A stretch of 64,000 nucleotides of DNA. It comes from Henricia sp. BOLD:AAB3569. Taxonomy: Eukaryota > Echinodermata > Asteroidea > Spinulosida > Echinasteridae. The translations under genes were made by a program, and so were the position numbers. The notes under the pieces were generated by a model. The model was given only the letters and a program-made list of their open reading frames with translations. It did no database searches and was not told the origin of the DNA. The stretch spans positions 1 through 64,000 of the forward strand of contig JBBELK010001253.1 of assembly GCA_037783545.1 (NCBI GenBank), in the 5' to 3' direction. Below are positions 31,290-40,261 of the stretch, piece after piece (position 1 is the stretch's first letter; each line of letters begins with the position of its first letter).

Positions 31290-32766
31290 GCCGCCAGACA
31301 AGAGTCATTATCAGCGTCAAGGCCGCGTTACCCGCTTTTTCTTTGTGGGGCACTATCAGCGATTCAAAGTCTGCGTAAATTACAAAAGGAGTCGGCATTT
31401 TATTCTGCGTGTTTTTAAATTTGATGACGTCTCTTCTACGATTGTATCTATCCAATTCCGTAGATGGCATGACTATTCTGCTAGCCTTTTGTTTAACGCC
31501 GAAGCAATCCATTTTGTGTTTGTCTAATATCATTTGACTGCCAAAATGCCGCAGACAGCGGACGCAAACATATTTATTTTCCTTGTGCTTGTTTTCACTA
31601 AAAAATAATTTGTTTATATTTTTGATCCAGCAGTAGTGGTTTTTATCATCCTCCGAATATAACATCAGGTTAATGACTTCACCCGACGCGCTTGCCGTAA
31701 TGTAGAGGGGGTATATTCCATTCTTTTCGTCGTAACCAAACACGTTAATATTCATGTCGTTTTGTTTTTCAATCTTAGAGATTTGACTTATTGGGGTTGG
31801 AAAAGTTATGCCTTTAAAATTTAGCCCGTCTTCTTCTTTATAAATTGTTATACGATCGCGATTAATTCTACGCTTTAATTTCTTAGTAACGTCATCTAAA
31901 AACTTGTCTTTAAATTTCCCAAGCGCGGCTCTTAACGCCCATCTTATACATTTATCATCGACGTTTTTCACGTTAACGACGGCCTTTTTATTTTTTATGT
32001 AGTCTGGTAATTCTATGTAAGAGCTGCCCCTAATTGGCTTGTATTCCGTAAAGTTTATGTACAGAGTGTTTAGCTTAAACACGGACCACCCGCTCTTTTC
32101 AGTTTGAAATTCTTCTAGTTTCGCCTTTAGATTGTCTATAGTACTATTTAACGCTGGGTTAATGTCGCCGTTGTTTAAAACCAGTTCATTTCTCGTGCGG
32201 AATGTGATTTCTTTTTCTTCAATTTCCCCCTGCGAGTTTAATTTTCTTAGAGTTACGCGTAATCCCAACTGAAAATTATAATTTGGTTTGTTCCGCATCA
32301 TTTCAAGCATTTTACCGGAAATTTTATTTCTGTTGTATTTAAAGAAATTGACGTAATCTATATTCTCGCGACCAATTTTTATTTCGTAATTTTGAATTAC
32401 GTTGGCAAAGCGTTGAGGCACTATCCCCCCAAAATCTATTGGCTTTATGACCCCGCTGTATATAGGCCGCCAATAATTTCTTATCGACTCTAAATAATCG
32501 CCCTTTGTATACTTGTTATTTTTACCCGTGGCTTCAACCTTATTCATGTTATACTTGTCGATTAGCGATAGCAGACTCTGTTTAGTTTGCCCCCTAATAT
32601 TTTTAAATTCATCCGCGTATTGCTTGACCGTTTTTATTAGTTGCCTTCTCGTTCCGATTTTCTCACCGACGTCAATTACAGCCGGTAGATTTTCGTCGCT
32701 AATAAACTTGGTGAGTCGTTTTTTATTCCATCCAGAATATCCCGTTGGCTTGTGTCCACTTGCCAT
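31290..32766 (-). pseudogene. Protein-primed DNA polymerase B, N-terminal part (Polinton-like fossil)
   Basis: About 490 codons from ATG at 32766. The start MASGHKPTGYSGWNKKRLTK is a SAP-like helix region; then a long N-terminal part, a C2H(C/H) zinc-finger (CVRCLRHFG...HKMDC) and the first exonuclease motif PTPFVIYADFESL. In Polinton, adintovirus and related protein-primed polymerases the zinc finger and YADFE are followed by further exonuclease, TPR and palm motifs; none of these was seen. The ORF reads from the right repeat inward, as usual for the polymerase of these elements. Confidence 0.7.
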
Positions 32767-32775
32767 ATTTATATA

Positions 32776-32937
32776 TATAAAAGATAATCTTATGATAAAT
32801 TTTAAAAAAATATCTCATTTTTCTTGGCACTTTAAATGACAAAATGAAAAAAAAAAATCAAAAAGAAAATGGGGCATTTGACACAAACTCGACGATATTT
32901 TCGAGTTTGTGCCAAATACCCCGTTTTCTATACTACT
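32776..32937 (-). repeat. Right terminal inverted repeat of the Polinton-like fossil
   Basis: Inverse of the left repeat, with the same terminal palindrome (GAGTTTGTGCCAAATACCCC on this side). The outer ~110 bp differ from the left copy only in the length of a T-run as far as I can see. Confidence 0.85.
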
Positions 32938-33136
32938 AGTACACATTCGCCACTAGGCCTATATTTTAAAGGGGAGTGAAAAATATTTTAAAAATTTCTT
33001 GAAAATAAACTTTTTCTGCCATGTTCCATAGACTTACACATGACATGGCGTCTCGGTGAACAAAATTCATACAACCAATATAATATTACATACATGTGTA
33101 TTTTTGTATTTAAGGAATACTTTTCTTTCCTCACAG

Positions 33137-34619
33137 GTATGTAATCAAAGATCATGTCAAGGTGCTCCGCTTCCACAGTTGTGGAAATGTGAAGCACCGT
33201 CGTGTATGGACAAAACTACTACAACGCAAAAACTTCACAGTAACTACATCAACTGTAGTATGCAGCAACCACTTCAAACATGGAGAACCTTTTCCCGTTG
33301 ACCCTCATCCGACGTTATTTCTGAAGGGATACAATATTGACACTCCTAAAAGAAAATCTCCCAAAAAGCGACAAGCACTTGGTCCCCAACCGAAGAAAAA
33401 GGCAAGAGTACAACGATTTAGATCGATTGCCGTGCAAGTAAACCCAGAAGATGTGAAGATGGTACATGTACCACTGGAGCATGATCACAGCTACGTACAT
33501 GCCCCTTTTAGCTGCAGTAATCAGCTCTACAGCACAGAATATGTAAAGCACCTCGAGATCGAAATAGACCAGTTACAAAAGCAGCGTGGTGAACTCAGAA
33601 ATGAAATGACAAAAGCTAACCCTCGGGTTGAAAGATTGGAACATGAATTACAAGCTTCAAGAAAGCATCTGTCCACGAGTGATATTTCTCATTCAGATGA
33701 GCTGGTAAAACTTTACACTGGACTCCCTAGCTATGCTGTTTTTCGATGGTTATTTAAAGAAGTACAACCTCGTACAAGGAATATGCACTATTTTAAAGGC
33801 AAATCATCAGCATCAGACAAGACCTACCAGATGAGCAACCATGAAAAGCCAGGGAGAAAGAGGTCTCAGTCTCCAGAGGATGAGTTCCTAATGACACTGA
33901 TGAAGCTTCGCCTAAATCTGCGTGAATGTGACTTGGCATTTCGCTTTGGTGTTTCTCAGAGCACGGTGTCGCAAGTGATATCAACATGGATCCCTTTTCT
34001 GGCAAAAGAACTTGAACATTTCATACAATGGCCAAGTAAGGAAGATGTCCTGAAATACTACCCCCAGTACTATATGAATGGCATAGTACGTTGCATTATC
34101 GATTGTACGGAAATCCAAATCGAGCGTCCCTCTTTGGCTGCATCTAATTCTCAAGTATACAGCCAGTACAAATCGCGCCCAACTCTTAAGTGCCTTGTTG
34201 GCATTACTCCAGGTGGTACCATTTCATTCGTGTCAAAACCAGCAGGAGGAAACACATCTGATAAAAAGATTGTCAAGATGACAACAATTCTTGATAAACT
34301 GCAACCAAATGATTTAATTATGGCAGACCGGGGATTCAACATTCAAGAACTCTTACTTCGTAAGCAGGTTAAGCTCATCATCCCTCCATTCAGAAGAACC
34401 ACTACAAGCTTCACCCAGTTCACTGAATCTGAAGACACTACAACTAAAACAGTGGCCAATGCGCGCATCCATGTTGAAAGAGCAATTGGTAGACTCAAGG
34501 AGTTTGGTATACTACAAGGTCCGATTCCATTGAATATGATTGATTTAATGGAATCGGCCCTTGTAGTATGCTCTGCTTTAGTTAACCTACAGCCAGTTCT
34601 TGTTCCTTTAAGTTCCTGA
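33137..34619 (+). CDS. THAP-DDE transposase gene, exon 2 (ISL2EU/Harbinger type)
   Basis: Follows acceptor TTTCCTCACAG. With exon 1 it encodes about 513 residues. THAP part: LRFHSCGN, the conserved Trp (VWTKLL), then VCSNHF, the last zinc Cys and His. Next a basic stretch PKRKSPKKRQ, a coiled-coil (YVKHLEIEIDQLQKQ...), and a helix-turn-helix (FRFGVSQSTVSQVISTWI). The DDE_Tnp_4 core shows IIDCTEI (first Asp), MADRGFN (second Asp) and NARIHVERAIGRLK (Glu), all three catalytic residues present. THAP plus this DDE type is typical of ISL2EU (IS4EU) transposons and of HARBI-like genes. No second (YqaJ-type) ORF and no terminal repeats were identified. The exon is open to its stop at 34617, so only the THAP Cys change argues against function. 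Confidence 0.8.
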
Positions 34620-34789
34620 AATACCTGCCTGAACCTCAAATTATACATGTTTATTGTCGAGGTGCCACACCCAAACTGTATATCTTTAAATACTCAATGG
34701 AGCTTGTGCAGATTTTTCCAGAAAATGAATCTCATTCTAACCTAAAAATCTAAAAAAATACCTCCATGGGAACATTACAAAACAGACAA

Positions 34790-35346
34790 TTTTCTGTCTC
34801 AAATTGTCTAAGTCCCGTCTGCCAAAAATAAAATTGAACTGTTATGTATTTTTGGTCATTTTGAGGTCCAAATTGTTTTTCAGAACAGAAGATTTCTTTT
34901 AAAATGTATCATTGTTGGCAAGAGCAAAAAACAAAAAAAATACTCAACAAGGATGAAAGATTCAGCGATTTGACTCATTTTGAAACTAGCTTGAACAAAA
35001 ACTACTTGACCTCAACTGATTTGATCGACATGCCTGACGTGATTCAACTTGACCTTAAACTTAGAAGCCATTTGATTTGGCTTGACTTGGAACTCGAGGG
35101 CAGTTTGACTTGACTTGACTAATTGACTTGGGACTCGACAAAAGCTTGACTTTACTTGACTTGGGTCTCAAGCAGAGGGAGTACAATCGTGGTACACATT
35201 TAGTTGTTGAAATATGTCTGCGAGTAGTGCATCCGTGTTCTTACACTTTACATCTTGAGCAGCATGGGTATTCAGATATTTAACGGCTTCGTCACTGCTT
35301 TCGTCAACTTCCGTCATGCACGGTGGGTCATTGGTTGAGGACACTA
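34790..35346. repeat. Segmental duplication, copy 1 (pairs with 36785-37351)
   Basis: The copies share CAAGTCCCGTCTGCCAAAA, TTTTGAGGTCCAAA, AACAGAAGATTTCTTTTAAA, TGTATCATTGTTGGCAAGAG, TCGACATGCCTGACGTGATT, and TTGACTTGACTTGAC runs, and each ends with an acidic exon (E or B). The unit is about 0.55 kb. Confidence 0.8.
35245..35346 (-). CDS. Acidic cassette exon F (last before the transposon intron)
   Basis: 102 nt, phase 1-1 (acceptor TTGCAACAG, donor GTAAGA). It encodes VSSTNDPPCMTEVDESSDEA, then VKYLNTHAAQDVK. Its duplicate within the segmental duplication is exon B at 37250-37351. Confidence 0.65.
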
Positions 35347-35532
35347 CTGTTGCAAATTTCAAAGAGAAAACAAAATCAGTTTACCATAGTAGGAGTACAA
35401 ATGGTGGTACAACTTTATGCATGTGGAAATAACTTTTTAGGAAGCAACACCCATCAACTAGTTGCATGTAAAGCTCCACTGTGCTACATTTTCTCTTTGA
35501 AATAGACTCTGCTGGTGTCATAATGGTCTTAC

Positions 35533-35634
35533 ATTGTACATCTCGAGTGGCATCGGTATTCAGAGATTTATCGTCTTCGTCACTGCTTTCGTCAACTTCC
35601 GTCATACACGGTGGGTCCTTGGTTGTGGACTCAT
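35533..35634 (-). CDS. Acidic cassette exon E
   Basis: 102 nt, phase 1-1 (acceptor TTACAACAG, donor GTAAGA). ESTTKDPPCMTEVDESSDED, then DKSLNTDATRDVQ. The exon and about 175 bp of flanking intron form a unit of about 280 bp that repeats at 35812. Confidence 0.7.
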
Positions 35635-35811
35635 CTGTTGTAAATTTCAAAGAGAAAACAAAAATCAGTTTACCACAGTAGGAATATGTACAACTGCACA
35701 TGTGGAAATGGTTATTTAGGAAGCAACACCCATCAACTAGTTGCATGTAAAGCTCCACTGTGCTACATTTTCTCTTTGAAAAAGACTCTGCTGGCATCAC
35801 AATGGTCCTAC

Positions 35812-35913
35812 CTTGTACATCTTTAGCCACATCAGTATTTAGAGATTTATCGGCTTCATCACTGCTTTCGTCAACTTCCGTCAAGCAAGGTGGGTCCTTG
35901 GTTGTGGACTCAT
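35812..35913 (-). CDS. Acidic cassette exon D
   Basis: 102 nt, phase 1-1 (acceptor TTACAACAG, donor GTAGGA). ESTTKDPPCLTEVDESSDEA, then DKSLNTDVAKDVQ. The stretch from here to 35533 stays open through the intron by chance, which produces a long apparent ORF. Confidence 0.7.
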
Positions 35914-36022
35914 CTGTTGTAAATTTCAAAAGGCAAAATATCACAATTAACGGGGAAAAAAATGAAACACAAATGTATGTAATATGTTGATTACAATAAG
36001 TATGGTAAGTGTGTATCCTTGC

Positions 36023-36136
36023 ATTTAACTGCTTCAAGGGAGATGCCACTTTCCTCAGTGAACCGAACTCGTTTTGGCTTCATGTCGACCCTTTCTGCCG
36101 ATTCGAATGAACACTTCTCTTTCAGATTACTTAGGC
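36023..36136 (-). CDS. KRVRF exon, copy 1 (GC donor)
   Basis: 114 nt, phase 1-1, acceptor TTTGAAG. It encodes LSNLKEKCSFESAERVDMKP, then KRVRFTEESGISLEAVK. The donor reads GCAAGG where the copy at 25919 has GTAAGG; GC donors are used at low frequency in animals, so this may still splice. Confidence 0.6.
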
Positions 36137-36466
36137 CTTCAAACAAAATTGAATAAACATTATTCATACCAATAAGAATTAATAATGCAGCGCTCAAAAA
36201 ATGTAATTTTTTCTTTAAATTATATACACAATTTGTTGCAATAAAGAATTTGTTTAAAGGTAATATCTGTTCCACACTATTGGCAACAAATGTGCATATA
36301 CTCATACATGGCAAAATGTAACTTAAAATTGTCTTACACTAACCAAATTTAATCTGCCACTGAGCTTTTGATGTGCCATTTGCCTAGTAAGTCAAATGCA
36401 GCATGAATGTTCTAAGTTCATTGAAAGTATATCTTAAAAACTTCAACTGTAATTGGGCACTCTTAC

Positions 36467-36559
36467 CATTGGTAGTAACGGTACCGGTAGAATGACCTGC
36501 TTCGTTGCTGCCGTAGTCAGCCTCGTTCATGCAAGGTGGGTCAGTGATTAGGATTTCAT
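36467..36559 (-). CDS. Acidic cassette exon C (diverged, 93 nt)
   Basis: Phase 1-1 (acceptor GTTTTAG, donor GTAAGA). EILITDPPCMNEADYGSNEA keeps the DPPCM.E core of the cassettes but has lost nine nucleotides and much of the acidic tail. Confidence 0.6.
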
Positions 36560-36784
36560 CTAAAACAATTCAAAAATAAATAAATGAAATGAAATAAAAT
36601 TAATTCAAAAATTTATTTTGAAATATACAAAATGCTGAGAACGGAGTGTAAGTGTTAATTTCACAAACTGATATGGGTACACATTTTAATGGTTTTAATG
36701 ATTGGATTCGAGACTCGACTCAAGTCTCGACTTTCACTGACTTGACTTGACTTGAGACTTAGACCTTAAATGACTTCACTTGAC

Positions 36785-37351
36785 ACAAGTCCCGTCTGCC
36801 AAAACTAAAAATTAATTTTTATGTATTTTTTGTCATTTTGAGGTCCAAAATTTGTTTAGAACAGAAGATTTCTTTTAAAATGTATCATTGTTGGCAAGAG
36901 CAAAATAAATACCCAACAAGGATGCAAGAATCAGCGATTTGACTCATTTTGAAACTAGCTTGAACAAAAACTTCTTGACCTCAACTGATTTGATCGACAT
37001 GCCTGACGTGATTCAACTTGACCTTAAACTTAAGCCATTTGATTTGGCTTGACTTGGAACTCGAGGGCAGTTTGACTTGACTTGACTTGACTTGGGACTC
37101 GAGGGCAGTTTGACTTGACTTGACTAATTGACTTGGGACTCGACAACAGTTTGACTTTACTTGACTTGGGACTGAAGCAGAGGGAGACTGGTTACAATCG
37201 TGGTACACATTTAGTTGTTGAAATATGTCTGCGAGTAGTGCATCCTTACATTTGACATCTTGAGCAGAATCAGTATTCAGATATTTAACGGCTTCGTCAC
37301 TGCTTTCGTCAACTTCCGTCAAGCCTGGTGGGTCCTTGGTTGTGGACTCAT
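36785..37351. repeat. Segmental duplication, copy 2 (pairs with 34790-35346)
   Basis: See 34790. This copy has an additional block of TTGACTTGACTTGACTTGGG units. Confidence 0.8.
37250..37351 (-). CDS. Acidic cassette exon B
   Basis: 102 nt, phase 1-1 (acceptor TTTGAACAG, donor GTAAGG). ESTTKDPPGLTEVDESSDEA, then VKYLNTDSAQDVK. The usual CM of DPPCM is GL here. Confidence 0.65.
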
Positions 37352-37520
37352 CTGTTCAAAGAGATAACTAAAGTCAATTTACCATAGTAGGAATATGTAC
37401 AACTGCACATGTGGAAATGGTTATTTAGGAAGCAACACCCATCAACTAGTTGCATGTAAAGCTCCACTGTGCTACATTTTCTCTTTAAAATAGACTCTGC
37501 TGGTGTCATAATGGTCTTAC

Positions 37521-37622
37521 ATTGTACATCTTAAGTGGCATCGGTATTCAGAGATTTATCGGCTTCATCACTGCTTTCGTCAACTTCCGTCATGCACGGT
37601 GGGTCCTTGGTTGTGGACTCAT
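37521..37622 (-). CDS. Acidic cassette exon A, with an in-frame stop
   Basis: 102 nt, phase 1-1 (acceptor TTACAACAG, donor GTAAGA). ESTTKDPPCMTEVDESSDEA, then DKSLNTDAT and TAA where exon E has CGA. Since the exon is symmetric it could be skipped without a frame change; otherwise the transcript ends here. Confidence 0.65.
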
Positions 37623-38054
37623 CTGTTGTAAATTGCATTTTAAAATATATATTAAAAAGTATATAAGACAGCATTAGTACTAAATGGTGATGGATGCATG
37701 TGGAAACTACTATACATGTATATAGAAAGCTACAATGGAAAGCTTCAATGTGGTACATGTATTTACATAAGCCCAGCAAGATCATCACCACCTCAAATAC
37801 CCCCAAAAAGGTTGAACGTTATTATAGTGGGCGATCTGATACAGTGGAGACAGTGGGGCTAAACTTTGCTAATTGTACTCATTTGGAATCAATTCAGATC
37901 CAGCTGGGCATTGATTGAGGCAGAAATGATGTAAATTTGATGGAGAAATACATATTACTACAAGATGAAGTACATGTAACACTGGCTTTGTAAATGTTGT
38001 TTTATACTAAACTGTGAACTACGTGTGTAAAAATGAGTAGATGCCCTTGCTTAC

Positions 38055-38151
38055 CGTCTTCACTTCCAACGTCTGTTAGCCATTGCACAATTGAATCATG
38101 GTCATTTGTGTTCGGGAGACAAGAGAACACTTTGGTTGTAATATTCGCCAT
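38055..38151 (-). CDS. Start exon of the acidic-array gene
   Basis: ATG at 38151 opens MANITTKVFSCLPNTNDHDS, then IVQWLTDVGSED, and the exon ends with G before donor GTAAGC (phase 1), matching the AT start of exon A to make Asp. No upstream ATG in frame is near. I do not recognise this N-terminus; the HDSIVQWL part looks like the beginning of a helix. Confidence 0.55.
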
Positions 38152-38291
38152 TCAACTGTCAAATAAATAAATACAAAAATCAAATACATATCAAAATCTC
38201 ATACCGTGTCATGTATATGGGTAAATTACATGCATACCATTGTATGGACCTACGCAAAAATTACCTTATTTCAAAATCAGAAAAGTAAGAC

Positions 38292-38620
38292 GCATGCGGG
38301 TGTGGGTGAAAAACGGACCCTCCGGATCCTTCCAGATCTTCCGGATCTTTTTCAAAAATGGCTATTTAATGAACAGAAAGTGCTTAGTTTGACTTCTTAA
38401 TACGCTTCCATACCTTTTACCGCCATGTACAGGCCTTATTTTTAAAGATCCGGCGTGGAAAAAAACAAATTTCTTTTTTCTTAGTGTCCTGCACTTCCTA
38501 CGCCTATTTCTTCGAAAATTTAGAAGTCAAACAAGGTACTTTCTGTTCGTTAAATATCAATTTTTAACAAAGATCCGGAAGATCCGGAGGGTCCGACTTT
38601 CACAGACTGCCGACGCATGC
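38292..38620. mobile_element. Fold-back element with GGACCCTCCGGATC arms
   Basis: CGCATGCGG...GGACCCTCCGGATCCTTCC and the inverse at 38575-38620 (CTTCCGGATC, GGGTCC, GACGCATGC) are inverted arms of about 100 bp, also sharing AGCACTTTCTGTTC-like text. It lies just upstream of the start exon at 38151. Confidence 0.7.
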
Positions 38621-38765
38621 TTGCATCTGTTAATTTTATCAACAACTTTATAAGCAATCTGAAGAAGCAAGTTGAAGAAGCGAGTTAAAGAAGCAATTAA
38701 TTACACTGCCAGCTTGTATTGTCTATAATTTGTATTGATAATTTTGATCATAGTTAGAATAAGTG

Positions 38766-38855
38766 GCGATGGGGCGAAGCGTGGCGATTGGGCGAAGCGT
38801 GGCGATTGGTGCAAAGAGTGTCAATGGGGGCAAAGAGTGGCGATGGGGGAAACAG
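38766..38855 (+). repeat. GTGGCGATGGGGGCGAAGA minisatellite, locus 1
   Basis: Five units of about 19 bp (GTGGCGATTGGGCGAAGC and variants). Same unit as 39288-39395. Confidence 0.85.
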
Positions 38856-39287
38856 GTCAACTCATACACACCAACTCGTACTCATCTGTATTTTTTCATG
38901 GGTACAGTGTACATTCACAAACAAAATCAAATTGTTTTACCCTGCAGACTGCAATTAATTATGAACCAATTTAAAAAAATACTTCTTCCTCGCCTTTTCT
39001 GAACAGCTCCACCGTTTTACAAGTTTTAGCTAGAGGCAGGAGTAGGTCATGGATTTCGCATTTAGTTTGTTATGTTTACTATACAAATAAATTGCTGATT
39101 TATTTTATTTTATTTTATGTTTTAATGAATGGAGATTTCAAATCATTTAATTAGGTGTGTTTACTGTAAAGAAATTGCCAAAACTTTTTCAAATGTATTT
39201 CGGCAGTAAAACCCAATTCTTGGGAAAAAGAAAAACTGCCCTCTAGGGCCACAATATCCCAACCAAATTTATGCAAAAAAACAAGAG

Positions 39288-39395
39288 TGGTGATGGGGGC
39301 GAAGAGTGGCGATGGGGGCGAAGCGTGGCGATGGGGGCGAAGCGTGGCGATGGGCAGTGATGGGGGCGAAGAGTGGCGATGGGGGAGAAGTGTGT
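39288..39395 (+). repeat. GTGGCGATGGGGGCGAAGA minisatellite, locus 2
   Basis: Six units of about 19 bp, 0.45 kb from locus 1. Confidence 0.85.
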
Positions 39396-39454
39396 CATGC
39401 ATTTGTGTAGCATCTGTTTCCTTACCATGCTTTTTTATACCTTGCTTTGCCTCT

Positions 39455-39570
39455 CGACCGTTTGCCAACTCGACCGTTGTACCTGTCCTTGCTCACTATG
39501 GTTGTACCGACTCGACCGTTAAGCGCTCAACCATGTCAACCGAGAAGTCAACTCGACCGTTGTACCAACT
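39455..39570 (+). repeat. CAACTCGACCGTTGTACC short repeats
   Basis: CTCGACCGTTTGCCAACTCG, ACCGTTGTACC, GTTGTACCGACTCGACCGTT and later copies. Same unit as 19855 and 20115, over 19 kb away. Confidence 0.7.
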
Positions 39571-40261
39571 CAAATCATCTAATCATAGCCGAGGCCTGGC
39601 TAGCTGGCTAGGGCTAGGCCTACACCGAAATTTCTGTACCGTAAAGGACAGCTACCGATGCTCTAGTAAAGGCTGGTTCTGATCATGGTGATTTCTGTTT
39701 TATGCCTAATAGTTTCATAATTTCATCGTGACAAAACAAAAGTAAAGAAACTTGAATGAGACATGATGCGTGGATATGCGCGAACAACTTCATCTGCGCA
39801 TATGCGGAATTTAAATTTGGCGCGAAGAGTCTGGTACCTGTACTACACGATGTACTGTGTATTCAGCCTACTGTAAAGGGGCCATGCGTGTGATATCGAC
39901 TACTCGTAAAGGCGCGTTCACACTATCGCGGAAAAATCACACTGTTCCATTGGTTTGTACACAAACTGGTTTGCCGCTTGTGCGCGGCCTCGCTAGATAG
40001 CTAGCACGAACGTTTTAATGGCTAGGTCACTTTGGGGGTGGGGCGTAGGGGAACTGGTGTACCTGGGAGGTTTACTGTGAGGGGGGTGCGAGTGATTGGG
40101 TGGGGTCCTACATGGGAAAACAACTTTTGGATATAGCTTATTCCTTGCTGTGCCATTTATTTCAGTTTCATGCTAAAAATGCAAAAAAACGAAAATATTA
40201 TAAAAACCAACTGTTCTTGTTTATCCTTTTCTTGAAGTTCAACATGTACATGTACAATGTA

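Larger units (their letters stand above)
26774..32937 (-). mobile_element. Polinton-like element fossil, 6.16 kb, inserted in the THAP-DDE intron
   Basis: The element is flanked by AGTAC on both sides (26769-26773, 32938-32942), a likely 5-bp target duplication, and has inverted repeats of about 160 bp that start AGTAGTATAGAAAACGGGG. Inside are a small zinc-finger ORF near the left end on the plus strand and, on the minus strand, a membrane-protein ORF, three paralogous capsid-like ORFs, a minisatellite and the N-terminal part of a protein-primed family B DNA polymerase. No ATPase, protease, integrase or polymerase core was seen, so it is an incomplete relic with most core genes lost and about one or two further breaks. 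The near-identity of the outer 110 bp of the two repeats suggests a fairly recent insertion, younger than the THAP-DDE element around it. Family: Polinton/Maverick-adintovirus group; the exact lineage is uncertain. Confidence 0.7.
22263..38151 (-). pseudogene. Multi-exon gene with acidic exon array; family of unknown function, apparently decaying
   Basis: Fifteen minus-strand exons were found by matching splice sites and phases: a start exon (38055-38151), eight related acidic exons of 93-102 nt, two 114-nt exons with KRVRF, a 117-nt exon, and three exons of a conserved domain (23576-23860, 22891-23139, 22263-22386). All exons from the second to the eleventh-twelfth are phase 1-1. The conserved part has C..CL, RQWIIDYL, VIGTRPVCLTAW, DSERIHLPSCLTK, FPHIAIPK and VNRLTKCD. 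From memory, these belong to a large multi-copy invertebrate family of unknown function whose C-terminus has a VGHTHEDID region (DUF7869-like, thought to be transposon-related). That C-terminus was not found here. One acidic exon has an in-frame stop, and exons at 22891 and 22263 each carry a frameshift. The longest intron holds a THAP-DDE transposon gene and a Polinton-like fossil. Confidence 0.6.

Noticed and set aside
35381-36049. A 222-codon minus-strand frame containing three acidic modules
   Set aside because: It reads through two introns with intact splice sites; the modules are better explained as separate 102-nt exons.
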